From Gemmatimonadaceae bacterium (lineage in GTDB: Bacteria > Gemmatimonadota > Gemmatimonadetes > Gemmatimonadales > Gemmatimonadaceae), in assembly GCA_013361335.1 (NCBI GenBank), contig JABFYH010000185.1:1-36763 (forward strand): 36,763 bases of DNA. The letters are read 5' to 3'. The notes beneath the pieces were generated by a model, which was not told the DNA's origin, did no database searches, and was given only the letters and a program-made list of their open reading frames with translations. The translations under genes and the position numbers were made by a program. Below, piece by piece: positions 16,734 through 25,080 of this stretch (position 1 is the stretch's first letter; each line of letters starts with the position of its first letter).

Positions 16734-17975
16734 ATGCGCTCGTTCCCTTCCATCCCGGGTCGTGCCCTCGTGCTGGCGGTGCTGGCCCTGTCGGCCGGCT
16801 GCGAGCGCGCGGCGCCGGCCCCGCCGCCGCCCCCGCCCACAGCGGAGTTCGTCCTCTCGGCGGGCGACTCGTCGTTCTGGGTGACGAGCCTGGCCGGGAA
16901 GATCCGCATCCGTGGCGCGCCCCTCGAGCTGGCCGTGGCCGGAGGGCGCTTCTACGAGCTCTACGTCGCCGACGACGATCGCTCCTACGGCGACGCCGTC
17001 CTCGTCGGGCAGAAGGTGTACCGTCGGGATCTGGTGACCGGCGACTCGGTTCTCCTCTTCCAGGACACCGTCGTCTCCCGCCTCGCCCGCCTGTACGGCC
17101 GCCTTCACCCCGACGACGAGCCCCTCTCGCCGAGCGACGAGCCGAGCGACGAGCCCCTCTGGACAGCGACCTCGACGCTGGCGATCGACGAAGTGGCGGG
17201 GCCGTTCGTGTCCTTCAGCCTGCACACCGACGTGGAGCGGGACGACGCGCCCCTCTGGCACACCAGCCGGCGCGGGGTGCTCGACATCCGCACCGGCCGA
17301 CCGGCCACCCTGGCCGCCGTGACCGGGAAGGCGCAGGCGGACGTCGAGCGCGCGCGCACCCGGGTCCTTCGCTCCACGCTCGACTCGGTGCGCACCAGCC
17401 GCGACGAGCGCGGGGAGCGGGCAGCCGCGATGCTCTCCTACTACCGGCTCGATCCGGCGAGCTTCTCCGTGACCACCGTCGACGGCGCGCCGGCCGTCGC
17501 GTATGCGCTGCCCGGCGCCGGCGGTGGCGACGCCGGCCACCTCCTCGCGCTCGCGCCGATTCCGATCGGCGAGCCTTCCTGGTGGTCGGAAGCCGCGGCC
17601 GGCCTTCCCGTCTCCTCCGCCGACGGCGGACGCGATGTCTGGCGGCACGGGACCTACGAGGTCGTCGTGCGCTACGACTCGCTGAACGGCGCCGGCGAGC
17701 TCTCCATCCGCGACAGCACCTCGCGCGAGTGGACCCTCGGCCGCGTGCCGGCTCCGGCGACCCGGATCCTCTGGCTGGACCGCCCGCCCCTCGACTCGGT
17801 CTCCCGCCGCGCGCTCGACCGCGCCTTCGACGAGTCGTCGCTCTACGACGAGACGGTGCGCACGGCCTCCTTCCGTGCACCGAGCCGCGCCCGCCGAGGA
17901 GCGCGCCACCAGGGGCGTCGCCGGCTTCCGCATCGGGCGGCTCACCGGGCGGTCTCTCGCACCGGGCGCGCATGA
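16734..17975 (+). CDS. Lipoprotein of unknown function
   Basis: 413 residues from ATG 16734. Signal peptide with lipobox LALSAGC (Cys23), then a run of prolines. The body is mostly polar beta-type sequence with many Asp/Arg pairs (SSFWVTSLAGKIRIRG, YVADDDRSYGDAVLVGQK, LAIDEVAGPFVSFSLHTDV). I recognise no family. A short direct repeat SPSDEPSDEPL (about residues 130-140) is encoded near 17125-17160. The last ~32 residues (from about 17881) turn abruptly Arg/Ala-rich, unlike the rest. The stop overlaps the hotdog gene start (ATGA at 17972), so the two are coupled. Confidence 0.75.
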   Translation: MRSFPSIPGRALVLAVLALSAGCERAAPAPPPPPPTAEFVLSAGDSSFWVTSLAGKIRIRGAPLELAVAGGRFYELYVADDDRSYGDAVLVGQKVYRRDLVTGDSVLLFQDTVVSRLARLYGRLHPDDEPLSPSDEPSDEPLWTATSTLAIDEVAGPFVSFSLHTDVERDDAPLWHTSRRGVLDIRTGRPATLAAVTGKAQADVERARTRVLRSTLDSVRTSRDERGERAAAMLSYYRLDPASFSVTTVDGAPAVAYALPGAGGGDAGHLLALAPIPIGEPSWWSEAAAGLPVSSADGGRDVWRHGTYEVVVRYDSLNGAGELSIRDSTSREWTLGRVPAPATRILWLDRPPLDSVSRRALDRAFDESSLYDETVRTASFRAPSRARRGARHQGRRRLPHRAAHRAVSRTGRA

Positions 17976-18472
17976 TGGCAAAGGCCGGCGGGGGCCGAAC
18001 CCCGCACCCGAAGACGCCGCGGGCCTCCGAAGCCACCGTCGCCGATCTCATGATGCCGCACCAGGCCAACGGGCTCCGCCGCCCGTCGGTGTTCGGCGGC
18101 GTGATCATGAGCATGGTCGACCGCTGCGCCGCGTTGAGCGCGATGCGACACAGCGGAGGCCAGTGCACCACGCTGTCGATCGATCGCATCCTGTTCAAGG
18201 AGCCGATTCGTGTGGGCGAGCTCGTCGAGGTGCGCTCGCGCGTCGTGCACGTCGGCCGCACCTCGCTTTCCGTGCTCGCCGACGTGTACGCCGAAGCCAT
18301 CGCCACCGGCGTGCGCCGCCACACCAACGAGTGCTGGCTCACCTTCGTCCACCTCGACGACGACGGGCAGCCCGCTCCGGTCCCTCCGCTGAAGCTCGAG
18401 ACGCAGGAGGACCGTTTGATGCACGACCTCGCCCAGCGCCGTCGTGAGGCGCTCCTCGCTGAACGGCGCTGA
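17972..18472 (+). CDS. Acyl-CoA thioesterase, hotdog fold (YciA-like)
   Basis: 166 residues from ATG 17972; a second ATG at 17975 is equally possible. Hotdog features are MMPHQANGLRRPSVFGGVIMSMVDRCAALSA, where the helix Asp is the family's catalytic position, then DRILFKEPIRVGELVEVRSRVVHVGRTSLSVLADVYAE and the ECWLTFVHLDDDGQP strand. Length fits the YciA/acyl-CoA hydrolase family (about 130-170). It would hydrolyse acyl-CoA; chain length unknown. The ~25 N-terminal residues are Lys/Pro-rich and poorly conserved in this family. The start overlaps the upstream lipoprotein stop. Confidence 0.88.
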   Translation: MMAKAGGGRTPHPKTPRASEATVADLMMPHQANGLRRPSVFGGVIMSMVDRCAALSAMRHSGGQCTTLSIDRILFKEPIRVGELVEVRSRVVHVGRTSLSVLADVYAEAIATGVRRHTNECWLTFVHLDDDGQPAPVPPLKLETQEDRLMHDLAQRRREALLAERR

Positions 18473-18509
18473 GCGGTCCGGCGCCGTCGATCGCTCCACC
18501 CCCCACCGT

Positions 18510-18515
18510 TAGATT
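18510..18515 (+). promoter_or_regulatory. -10-like box TAGATT close to the DUF2203 start
   Basis: TAGATT lies 5 nt before ATG 18521, matching the TANNNT-close-to-ATG pattern seen at five other genes in the window. No Shine-Dalgarno is present. Confidence 0.4.
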
Positions 18516-18520
18516 CCGGC

Positions 18521-18922
18521 ATGCAGCTCTTCACCGTCGATCACGCGAATCGCACGCTGCCGCTCGTCCGGCGGATCGTCGAGGACGTCGTGCGCGCGCA
18601 CGCGCGCTGGCAGGAGGCGGTCATCGAGCTGGATCTCCTGGGCTCCGGCGTGCGTGCCGATCACCCCGACGCCCGCGCCACCGCCCTCGAGCGGGAGATC
18701 CAGGCCATCGCGCGCGACATCGACCAGTTCCAGAGCGAGCTCGATGCGCTCGGCATCCAGCTCAAGGACCGGCGGATCGGTCTGATCGACTTTCCGAGCG
18801 AGATGGACGGCCGGCGCGTGCTCCTGTGCTGGCGGCTCGGCGAGCCCTCGGTGCAGTACTGGCACGACGAGCAGGGTGGCTACGCCGGCCGCCGTCCCCT
18901 TTCCCCGACATTCGTCGGCTGA
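18521..18922 (+). CDS. DUF2203 family protein
   Basis: 133 residues. MQLFTVDHANRTLPLVRRIVEDVV is the typical DUF2203 opening. A coiled helical part follows (about 40-80), then LGIQLKDRRIGLIDFPSEMDGRRVLLCWRLGEPSVQYWHD, the family's most conserved block. It is a small cytoplasmic protein, function unknown. Normal length. Confidence 0.88.
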   Translation: MQLFTVDHANRTLPLVRRIVEDVVRAHARWQEAVIELDLLGSGVRADHPDARATALEREIQAIARDIDQFQSELDALGIQLKDRRIGLIDFPSEMDGRRVLLCWRLGEPSVQYWHDEQGGYAGRRPLSPTFVG

Positions 18923-18941
18923 CCTTCCCGCACCGCACCCC

Positions 18942-19241
18942 ATGAAGACCTACACGTCGCCGGATGGCACCACCTGGAGCGTCGTCGTCCAGTCCCCTGG
19001 CTCCAGCAACGCGATCGTCCTCTTCCGCCACCCGAACGGCGGGAGCTCGCGGCTCGACCGGTACAACTGGTACATCAGCAACGGGCCGGAATCGCGCAGC
19101 GTGACGTCGCGCCTGTCCCCGGACAAGGTGCTCGAGCACCTCAACGCGACCGAGATCGCGGCGCTCTTCCGCCGCTCGATGCCGGTGAGCCGCCCGGACC
19201 CGCTCGGGGTCAACGAGCCGGCGACGACCCGCGGGGACTGA
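18942..19241 (+). CDS. Small hypothetical protein
   Basis: 99 residues from ATG 18942. Soluble, aromatic- and Ser-rich N-terminal half (TYTSPDGTTWSVVVQSPGSSNAIVLFRHPNG, then RYNWYISNGPESRSV), then a helix with DKVLEHLNATEIAALFRRSMP. The first part looks like a small beta-sheet domain. No signal peptide or known motif. It starts 19 bp after the DUF2203 stop in the same direction and converges on the RNase Z gene with a 10-bp gap. Codon use matches its neighbours, so it is likely real. Confidence 0.7.
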   Translation: MKTYTSPDGTTWSVVVQSPGSSNAIVLFRHPNGGSSRLDRYNWYISNGPESRSVTSRLSPDKVLEHLNATEIAALFRRSMPVSRPDPLGVNEPATTRGD

Positions 19242-19251
19242 GCGCGCGCCG

Positions 19252-20181
19252 CTAGCCGGTGGCGTCGCGGTACGGGACCTCGATCTCCATCCCGTCCCGC
19301 CCGACCACCGTGCGCTCGAACACCTCGCGCGCCTCGCGGCCAAGGTCTGACGCGTCGCGTGAATAGCGGGCGGAGAAGTGCACGAGCACCAGCTCGCGCA
19401 CCCCGGCGGCTGCGGCCACCGCCGCCGCCTCGCGGGCGGTGGAGTGCCCCGTCTCCACCGCTCGCGCGTCCTCCTCGTCGCCGAAGGTCGCCTCGTGGAC
19501 CAGCACGTCCGCGCCGCGCGCCGCCTCCACCGTCGCCGCGCACGGCCGGGTGTCGCCGGTGATCACGACCTTCCGTCCCGGGCGCGGCGCCCCCACGAGC
19601 ACCGAGGGCTCGATCACCCGCCCGTCGGGCAGGGTCACGGCGCGCCCGCGATGGATCTCCCCCCAGAGCGGACCCTCGGGGATCCCCAGCTCGCGTGCGT
19701 GCTCCGGATTGAAACGCCCCTTCCGGTCCTGCTCCACGAGCGAGTAGCCGAGCGACCGCGAGCCGCGGTGATCAACGGCAAACGGCACGATCGCGTACTC
19801 CTTTCGTTCGACGCGGACGCCGGGCTCCAGCTCGGAGATCTCCACCGGAAAGGAGATGCGATCCATCCCGAACTCCTCGGCGCGCTTGAGCGTGCGCGCG
19901 CCGCCACGCGGACCCCAGAGGCGCAGCGGCTCGGTGCGGCCCTGCAGCGCCATGGTCCGCAGCAGCCCGATCACCCCGATGACATGGTCGGCGTGAAAGT
20001 GGGTGAAGAAGATGTCCTCGAGGCCGAACGACACGCCGTAGCGCATCATCTGCCGCTGCGTCCCTTCGCCGCAATCGAACAGCAGCGTCTCCCCCTCGCG
20101 CACGACGGCGAGCGACGCGACATTCCGCTCCACGGTGGGGCGCGAGGCGGAGGTGCCGAGCAGGCGAATGGCGAGCGACAT
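19252..20181 (-). CDS. rnz: Ribonuclease Z (tRNA 3' endonuclease)
   Basis: 309 residues from ATG 20181. Metallo-beta-lactamase fold. The family motif FDCGEGTQRQ (35-44) is followed by the zinc motif HFHADH (His61, His63, Asp65, His66). VDHRGSRSLGYSL, ITGDTRPC, HEATF and the late LVHFSARYS complete the metal ligands and exosite-linked elements. Length matches bacterial RNase Z (about 305). It trims the 3' trailers of tRNA precursors that lack an encoded CCA, and both tRNA genes in this window do lack CCA. Confidence 0.96.
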   Translation of the reverse strand: MSLAIRLLGTSASRPTVERNVASLAVVREGETLLFDCGEGTQRQMMRYGVSFGLEDIFFTHFHADHVIGVIGLLRTMALQGRTEPLRLWGPRGGARTLKRAEEFGMDRISFPVEISELEPGVRVERKEYAIVPFAVDHRGSRSLGYSLVEQDRKGRFNPEHARELGIPEGPLWGEIHRGRAVTLPDGRVIEPSVLVGAPRPGRKVVITGDTRPCAATVEAARGADVLVHEATFGDEEDARAVETGHSTAREAAAVAAAAGVRELVLVHFSARYSRDASDLGREAREVFERTVVGRDGMEIEVPYRDATG

Positions 20182-20189
20182 GGCGGGGG

Positions 20190-20195
20190 AATATA
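20190..20195 (-). promoter_or_regulatory. -10-like box TATATT for a leaderless rnz transcript
   Basis: On the minus strand TATATT is followed by 8 nt and then ATG 20181. The 8 nt are C/G-only, with no Shine-Dalgarno. Same spacing as the boxes at 12908 and 16720. Confidence 0.5.
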
Positions 20196-20440
20196 CTCGC
20201 CGCAGCGTGCGCGGATCACGTAATTGCTCAGGAAGGCCGTGGAGCGTGGTTATCCACGTTCAGTCGCAATCACGACGCGAAAGCAGTAACGTCTCGCGAG
20301 TTGCACACACATGGGTCCGCAGTTTGCATTGGGAAGCCGATCGTGTCGCGGCCCCGCGGGGCCGAGCGGATGGCGCAGCGCCGTGACGATGCGGTGGCGC
20401 CGCACCGGGCAGGGGCTCAACACTTCCAGGAGGAGCAGTA

Positions 20441-21028
20441 ATGGCGACCAGACCGAATAGCGAAGAGCGCGGCTTCGCGGCCGACCGGGAACGGCAGCGC
20501 GAAGTCTCCAACGAAAGTGGACGTGGCGCGCGTTCTTCCAACGTCGAGAGCGGCGAGGACTCCTCGGGGAACGGCGCGGCACGCACGCGGAGCAACCGCG
20601 GGTTCGCGTCGATGGATCGGAGCAAGCAGCGGGAGATCGCGAGCAAGGGCGGACGCGCTGCGCACCAGAAGGGAACGGCGCACGAGTTCGACTCGAGCGA
20701 GGCCCGCGCGGCCGGTCGCAAGGGCGGCGTGACCGTCAGCCGCAACCGCGAGCACATGGCCGCGATCGGCCGGCGTGGCGGCGAGGCGCGTGGCGCCAAT
20801 CGCGCCGCACGGCTCCAGCAGAACGTCGAAGGGGCCGCGGAGGCCTCGACGAGCAATCAGTCCGGCGCGCAGCGCTTCCAGGGCGATCGGGAAGTCGGCG
20901 TGGGCAGCAACGGCGCGCAGGGGCAGAACGCCGGCGGTCAGGGCACCGCGCGGCAGAGCGGCAACTCCCTCGGCGGCGAGCGCAGCACCGGCAGCGCGAG
21001 CGCCGAGCGCAACGTCGAGCGCCCGTAA
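20441..21028 (+). CDS. KGG-motif stress-type protein
   Basis: 195 residues from ATG 20441 with a good AGGAGG at 20428-20433. Highly hydrophilic and low-complexity (Ser, Gly, Asn, Arg, Ala). The core (about 54-120) holds repeats of the KGG type: RGFASMDRSKQREIASKGG (KGG at 69-71), then RAAGRKGG (94-96) and AAIGRRGGEARG (112-114). Such motifs occur in general-stress proteins (YciG/Con-10-like). The C-terminal ~75 residues are disordered Gln/Gly/Ser-rich sequence. Probably a desiccation or stress protein (family-based inference). Its mRNA likely ends at the strong terminator at 21091-21132. Confidence 0.85.
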   Translation: MATRPNSEERGFAADRERQREVSNESGRGARSSNVESGEDSSGNGAARTRSNRGFASMDRSKQREIASKGGRAAHQKGTAHEFDSSEARAAGRKGGVTVSRNREHMAAIGRRGGEARGANRAARLQQNVEGAAEASTSNQSGAQRFQGDREVGVGSNGAQGQNAGGQGTARQSGNSLGGERSTGSASAERNVERP

Positions 21029-21044
21029 CACCAGCGGACGGACG

Positions 21045-21063
21045 GCGCCGGGCGGCCCGGCGC
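21045..21063 (+). terminator. First hairpin after the KGG gene (no U tract)
   Basis: GCGCCGGG (21045-21052) pairs with CCCGGCGC (21056-21063) around a CGG loop. No T run follows. It may assist the stronger terminator 28 nt downstream. Confidence 0.45.
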
Positions 21064-21090
21064 TCTGACGTCCTGCTCAGCACAGCGTGA

Positions 21091-21132
21091 GACACTGGGA
21101 ATGGCGTGCGCCGCCATTCTCGGTGTCTTTTT
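21091..21132 (+). terminator. Strong intrinsic terminator after the KGG gene
   Basis: A 16-bp stem with two G-U pairs: GACACTGGGAATGGCG (21091-21106) with CGCCATTCTCGGTGTC (21112-21127), loop TGCGC. It is followed by TTTTTGTTT. The best Rho-independent terminator in the window. It also lies 42 nt before the downstream ATG, so it separates the two genes' transcription. Confidence 0.85.
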
Positions 21133-21173
21133 GTTTGGGTCCCCAACCGATCGCCACCTCCCGGGCTTCCCTC

Positions 21174-24047
21174 ATGCTGCTTCTGCTCTTCACCGCACTC
21201 GCGCAGGCCGTTCCTGTCGACACGATCCCCGCGTCGGCCGGAGCGCAGGATCCGGCGTGGGCCGCCGATGGCCGCCTCGCGTTGGCGGTCCGCGGCGACA
21301 TCTGGGTGCGGCGCCCCGGGAGCGCAGGCGACGCGTGGGTCCGGATCACCCGGGGGCCGGCGTGGGATCGCCAGCCGGCATGGAGCGCCGACGGCACGTC
21401 GCTCGTCTTCACCTCCACCGCCTCGGGCCAGCCGCAGCTCTGGCGCGTTCGCGTCGGCGCGGCCGGCGCGACCGCGGCGCCGGAGCGCGTCACCACGTCG
21501 CGCGAGCCGGAGAGCGATCCCGCGCTCGCGCCGGACGGCACGCTCGCCTTCGCCCGGGGACAGGGCCCGCTCGCACGCCTCTGGCTCCGACGTCCCGACG
21601 GGAGCGAGCGACGCCTCACCACGCGAGATGCCGGCGCCGAGCGTTGGCCCGCCTGGTCACCCGATGGTGCGCGCCTCGCGTACAGCGCGGTGAGCGAGGG
21701 ACGCACGCGGTTGCGGCTGTACTACCTCGCCGGCGACTCGAGTCGGGTGATCGTCGAGGATCGCAAGGCGGAACATGCGGCGTGGTCGCCGCGCGGCGAC
21801 CGGATCGCCTTTGTGACGCGGACCACACCCTCCGGGGTGTGGGTCACGACGCCGGACGCGCGCTACGTGAACTTCGTCAGTGGCCGCCGCGCGGCGCCCG
21901 CCTGGTCGCCGGACGGACGACAGCTCGCCCTCGTCGAGGTTCCCCCCGCCGACGTCGGATACAACGGCGATCCCGATCGCGTGGGCGACCGCGAGCTGCG
22001 CGATCGGTTGTCGGCGCTGGGGCGACTCTGGCTCGTCGACGCCCCGGTCGCTCCCGACAGCGGCGCGCCGGCCACCGCGCTCGCGTCGCCTGACCGCGCG
22101 GCGGCGAACGCGGAAACCTTTGCGTCGTTCACGGCGCTCGTCGACAGCCTGTACTTCGCGCACGATGCCGCGCGACACGCGCAGTGGATCGCGGTGCGCG
22201 ATCGGTTCGCCCCACGCGCCGCCGCCGCGCGCGACGACGACGCGCTGGCCGGCGTGCTGCACGAGATGGTGCGCGCGCGACCGACGCTGCGCGCGCCGGC
22301 GACGGGACGGGCCGCCGTCTCCAGCGCGCATCCCGTCGCCACCGCGGCGGGACTCGACGTCCTCCGTCGCGGTGGCAACGTCGTCGATGCCGCGGTGGCG
22401 GTGTCGTTCGCGCTCGGCGTCGTGGAACCCGACGCGAGCGGCATCGGCGGATACGGCCAGATGATCGTGCGGCTCGCGACGATGGACCGTCCCGCCGTGG
22501 TGGAGTTCATGGCGCGTGCCCCGGAAGAGGCGACGCTCGCCAACGCTGCCCTCACGCGCCGCGGCACCTACCCCGACGACGGGCCGGTGCTCGTGAACGT
22601 GCCGGGCACCGTCGCCGGGATGGAGCTGGCGTTCAAGCGCTATGGCAGCGGGAAGGTGAAGTGGGCCGATCTCCTGCAGCCGGCCATTCGCGCCGCGGAG
22701 CAGGGCTACGTGGTGACCGAGGGGCTGGCCACGACGCTCGCCACCGAGCGAGCGCACTTTCTCAAGTACCCCGGCAGCCGCGCGCTCTTCTTCCCGCACG
22801 GTGAGCCGCTGCGGGCCGGCGACACGCTGCGCAACGCGGATCTCGCGCGGACCCTTCGCGCGATCGCGGACAGCGGGGCGGCAGCGCTCTATACCGGCGA
22901 CGTCGGCCGTCGGATGGTGAGCGATCTGCGGGGCCTCGGCAACGCCATTCGTCCCGCCGATCTCGCCCGCTACTTCGCCGTGGAGCGGGAACCGATGTCG
23001 GGCACCTACCGCGGCTACGACGTCTACTCCAGCGCGCCCCCCGTCTCCGGCGGCGCCACCCTCGTGGCGCAGCTCAACCAGCTGGAGCTCCACCCCGCGC
23101 CGCGCCTCTACACCGAGGATGCGCCGACGCTGCATGCCATGCTCGAGTCGTGGAAGCTCGTTCCATCGACGCGGGGGCGCATCGCCGATCCGGGACTCTG
23201 GCCGGTGCGCGTCGACGCGTACCTGAGCAAGGATTCCGCGCGGGTGCGCTGGCGCTGCTTCGACCCGCGTCGCGCGTTGACGCCGGACGACGTTCGCGGC
23301 GACAGCCTGCCCTGCGCAAAGGCGCCGGGCCGGAGCGCGAGCGCCGCCGAAGGCGGCGATGAGGACTGCGAGGGCGTGGCCGCGAGCATCACCGACAGCG
23401 CCGCGCCGCGCCTCTGCCATCGTGCCGGCACGACGTCGTTCACCGTCGCCGACGCCGACGGAAACGTCGTGTCGGTCACCCAGACCCTCGGCACCTGGGG
23501 CGGCAACTTCTACGTGACGCCGGGGCTCGGCTTTCTCTACAACGACAAGCTCACCTCCTACGCCACTGACCCGGACGAGTATGGGGCCCGCCTGCCGAAC
23601 GCGCGCCATGGCAGCACGCTGGCGCCCACCATCGTGCTCCGTGGCCAGGGGCGCTCGCGACGTCCCGTGCTCGCCGCCGGCGCGGCGGGCAATGCCTGGA
23701 TCACCTCCGCCGTCTACTCGATCGTGACCGGCGTGCTCGACGACGGCCTCGACGCGCAGCGCGCCATCGAGCTGCCACGCTTCCTGCCGGGCCAGCAGCG
23801 CGGCGAGCGTCGACGCGAGTACGTCGTGCAGGTGGAGGCGGGCATCGCGCCGAGCGTGATGCGTCAGCTCGAAGGGATGGGCCACCTGTTCCAGCGCATC
23901 TCGCTCGCCGGCGAGGTGCGCATGGGCTACGCCTCCGCGATCACCTTCGGCGATCGCACCGTCACCGCCGGCGCGGATCCACGCCGCGCCGGGGAGGCCG
24001 GTGCCATCGGCTGCGCCGGCGACGACGGCTCCGGCTGTCGGCGCTGA
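21174..24047 (+). CDS. Gamma-glutamyltransferase with N-terminal TolB-like beta-propeller
   Basis: 957 residues from ATG 21174, which gives a signal peptide (MLLLLFTALAQA). Residues 25-300 hold about six propeller repeats (AWSADGTSLVF, AWSPDGARLAY, AWSPRGDRIAF, AWSPDGRQLAL). After a linker, residues 400-957 form a full GGT/Ntn-hydrolase: SAHPVATAAGLDVLRRGGNVVDAAVA, VVEPDASGIGGYGQM, VNVPGTVAGMELA, then the self-cleavage site before Thr753 in AGTTSFTVADADGNVVSVTQT. The usual TTH is TTS here. LYNDKL and GSTLAPTIVLR follow. GGTs hydrolyse or transfer gamma-glutamyl groups of glutathione-like peptides in the periplasm. The fused propeller is unusual and may bind substrate or cell wall (inference). 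Confidence 0.9.
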   Translation: MLLLLFTALAQAVPVDTIPASAGAQDPAWAADGRLALAVRGDIWVRRPGSAGDAWVRITRGPAWDRQPAWSADGTSLVFTSTASGQPQLWRVRVGAAGATAAPERVTTSREPESDPALAPDGTLAFARGQGPLARLWLRRPDGSERRLTTRDAGAERWPAWSPDGARLAYSAVSEGRTRLRLYYLAGDSSRVIVEDRKAEHAAWSPRGDRIAFVTRTTPSGVWVTTPDARYVNFVSGRRAAPAWSPDGRQLALVEVPPADVGYNGDPDRVGDRELRDRLSALGRLWLVDAPVAPDSGAPATALASPDRAAANAETFASFTALVDSLYFAHDAARHAQWIAVRDRFAPRAAAARDDDALAGVLHEMVRARPTLRAPATGRAAVSSAHPVATAAGLDVLRRGGNVVDAAVAVSFALGVVEPDASGIGGYGQMIVRLATMDRPAVVEFMARAPEEATLANAALTRRGTYPDDGPVLVNVPGTVAGMELAFKRYGSGKVKWADLLQPAIRAAEQGYVVTEGLATTLATERAHFLKYPGSRALFFPHGEPLRAGDTLRNADLARTLRAIADSGAAALYTGDVGRRMVSDLRGLGNAIRPADLARYFAVEREPMSGTYRGYDVYSSAPPVSGGATLVAQLNQLELHPAPRLYTEDAPTLHAMLESWKLVPSTRGRIADPGLWPVRVDAYLSKDSARVRWRCFDPRRALTPDDVRGDSLPCAKAPGRSASAAEGGDEDCEGVAASITDSAAPRLCHRAGTTSFTVADADGNVVSVTQTLGTWGGNFYVTPGLGFLYNDKLTSYATDPDEYGARLPNARHGSTLAPTIVLRGQGRSRRPVLAAGAAGNAWITSAVYSIVTGVLDDGLDAQRAIELPRFLPGQQRGERRREYVVQVEAGIAPSVMRQLEGMGHLFQRISLAGEVRMGYASAITFGDRTVTAGADPRRAGEAGAIGCAGDDGSGCRR

Positions 24048-24051
24048 ACCT

Positions 24052-24102
24052 ACCTGTCATCCCGACACCGCTCGCTGCGCTCGCTCCTGCGGGATGACAG
24101 GT
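24052..24102. repeat. Palindromic intergenic element, probable bidirectional terminator
   Basis: ACCTGTCATCCCG (24052-24064) and CGGGATGACAGGT (24090-24102) are perfect 13-bp complements. They enclose GCTCGCTGCGCTCGC, which can itself fold. It sits between convergent stops (24047 and 24106). The TCATCCCG...CGGGATGA layout is like dispersed REP-type elements, but a second copy is not present in this window. Confidence 0.7.
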
Positions 24103-24105
24103 CGA

Positions 24106-25074
24106 TCAACTGAACGAACCGGGCCCGTCGACGATCGCGCGCCACCGCAGGTCGTCGATGTTGCCGCCGCTCACCACCACGACGGCGGGAGTGGCGAGTG
24201 CGGAGATCCGGTCGTGGAGAAGCGCCGCAACCCCGACGGCACCGGAGCCCTCCACCCGCATGTCGTGCTCGTGCGACAGCCAGGCGATCGCCGCGGCGAT
24301 CTCCTGCTCCGTGACCGTCGCGATGTCGTCGAGCGCGGCACGGCCGTTCTCGAAGCCCTCGTCGTCGATCTGGCCGGCGAGACCATCGGCGAGCGTCGGC
24401 GGCACCGGTACATCCACCCGGCGGCCGGCTGCCAGCGACGCCGCCATCGCGTTCGTCTTCGCGCTCTGGACGCCCACGATCCGCACACCGGGTGCGACCG
24501 CGCGCAGCAGACCCGCGATCCCGCCCACCAGACCTCCGCCACCCACCGGCACGACCACCGTCGCCACACTCGGCAGCTCCTCGAGGATCTCCAGGCCCAC
24601 GGTGCCCTGGCCGGCCAGCAGCGCATCGCCGGCGCATGGATTGACGAACGCCATTCCATGCTCGCGCGCGTACCCCTCGGCCACCTGGTGCGCCGCGTCG
24701 TAGTCCGGCTGCGATGCGTCGACCTCGGCGCCGAGCGACGCGATCCCGTCCCGCTTGACCGTGGGCGCGGTCGCCGGCACGAACACCTTCACGCACACGC
24801 CGAGCCGCTGCGCCGCCCACGCGAGCCCGAGCCCGTGGTTGCCGGCCGAGGACGCGACGACTCCACGCGACCTGACCTCGGGGGCCAGCGCGGCGAGCGC
24901 GTTGTATGCGCCGCGCACCTTGAAGGATCCGGTGCGTTGGCGTTGCTCACACTTGAGGAAGACGTCGCCCCCCGTGCGCGCGGAGAGCGCGGCGGAGGGC
25001 ACCAGCGGGGTACGCTCCACGACGCCGCGAAGGCGATGCGCCGCGGCGAGGACTTCGGTGGCGGAGGGCAGCAT
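24106..25074 (-). CDS. Threonine ammonia-lyase/serine racemase-like PLP enzyme
   Basis: 322 residues from ATG 25074. Fold-type II PLP enzyme: RTPLVPSAALSA, the PLP Lys52 in TGSFKVRGAYNAL, SSAGNHGLG (75-83), the phosphate loop VGGGGLVGG (about 177-185) and VVSGGNID near the end. No C-terminal ACT regulatory domain is present, so it resembles catabolic threonine dehydratase or serine racemase (about 320 residues) rather than biosynthetic IlvA (about 500). It would deaminate L-threonine or L-serine to a 2-oxoacid. A TAGCTT box 6 nt before the ATG suggests a leaderless mRNA. Confidence 0.92.
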   Translation of the reverse strand: MLPSATEVLAAAHRLRGVVERTPLVPSAALSARTGGDVFLKCEQRQRTGSFKVRGAYNALAALAPEVRSRGVVASSAGNHGLGLAWAAQRLGVCVKVFVPATAPTVKRDGIASLGAEVDASQPDYDAAHQVAEGYAREHGMAFVNPCAGDALLAGQGTVGLEILEELPSVATVVVPVGGGGLVGGIAGLLRAVAPGVRIVGVQSAKTNAMAASLAAGRRVDVPVPPTLADGLAGQIDDEGFENGRAALDDIATVTEQEIAAAIAWLSHEHDMRVEGSGAVGVAALLHDRISALATPAVVVVSGGNIDDLRWRAIVDGPGSFS

Positions 25075-25080
25075 GGGCGT

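Noticed and set aside
17875-18447. A +1 frame continuing the lipoprotein past 17880
   Set aside because: Although its first ~20 residues look natural, it runs on as an Arg-rich shadow of the hotdog gene without a stop, so a simple frameshift does not give a sensible ending.
21657-23885. Minus-strand frame of over 700 codons
   Set aside because: Shadow of the propeller-GGT gene, whose family motifs run throughout.
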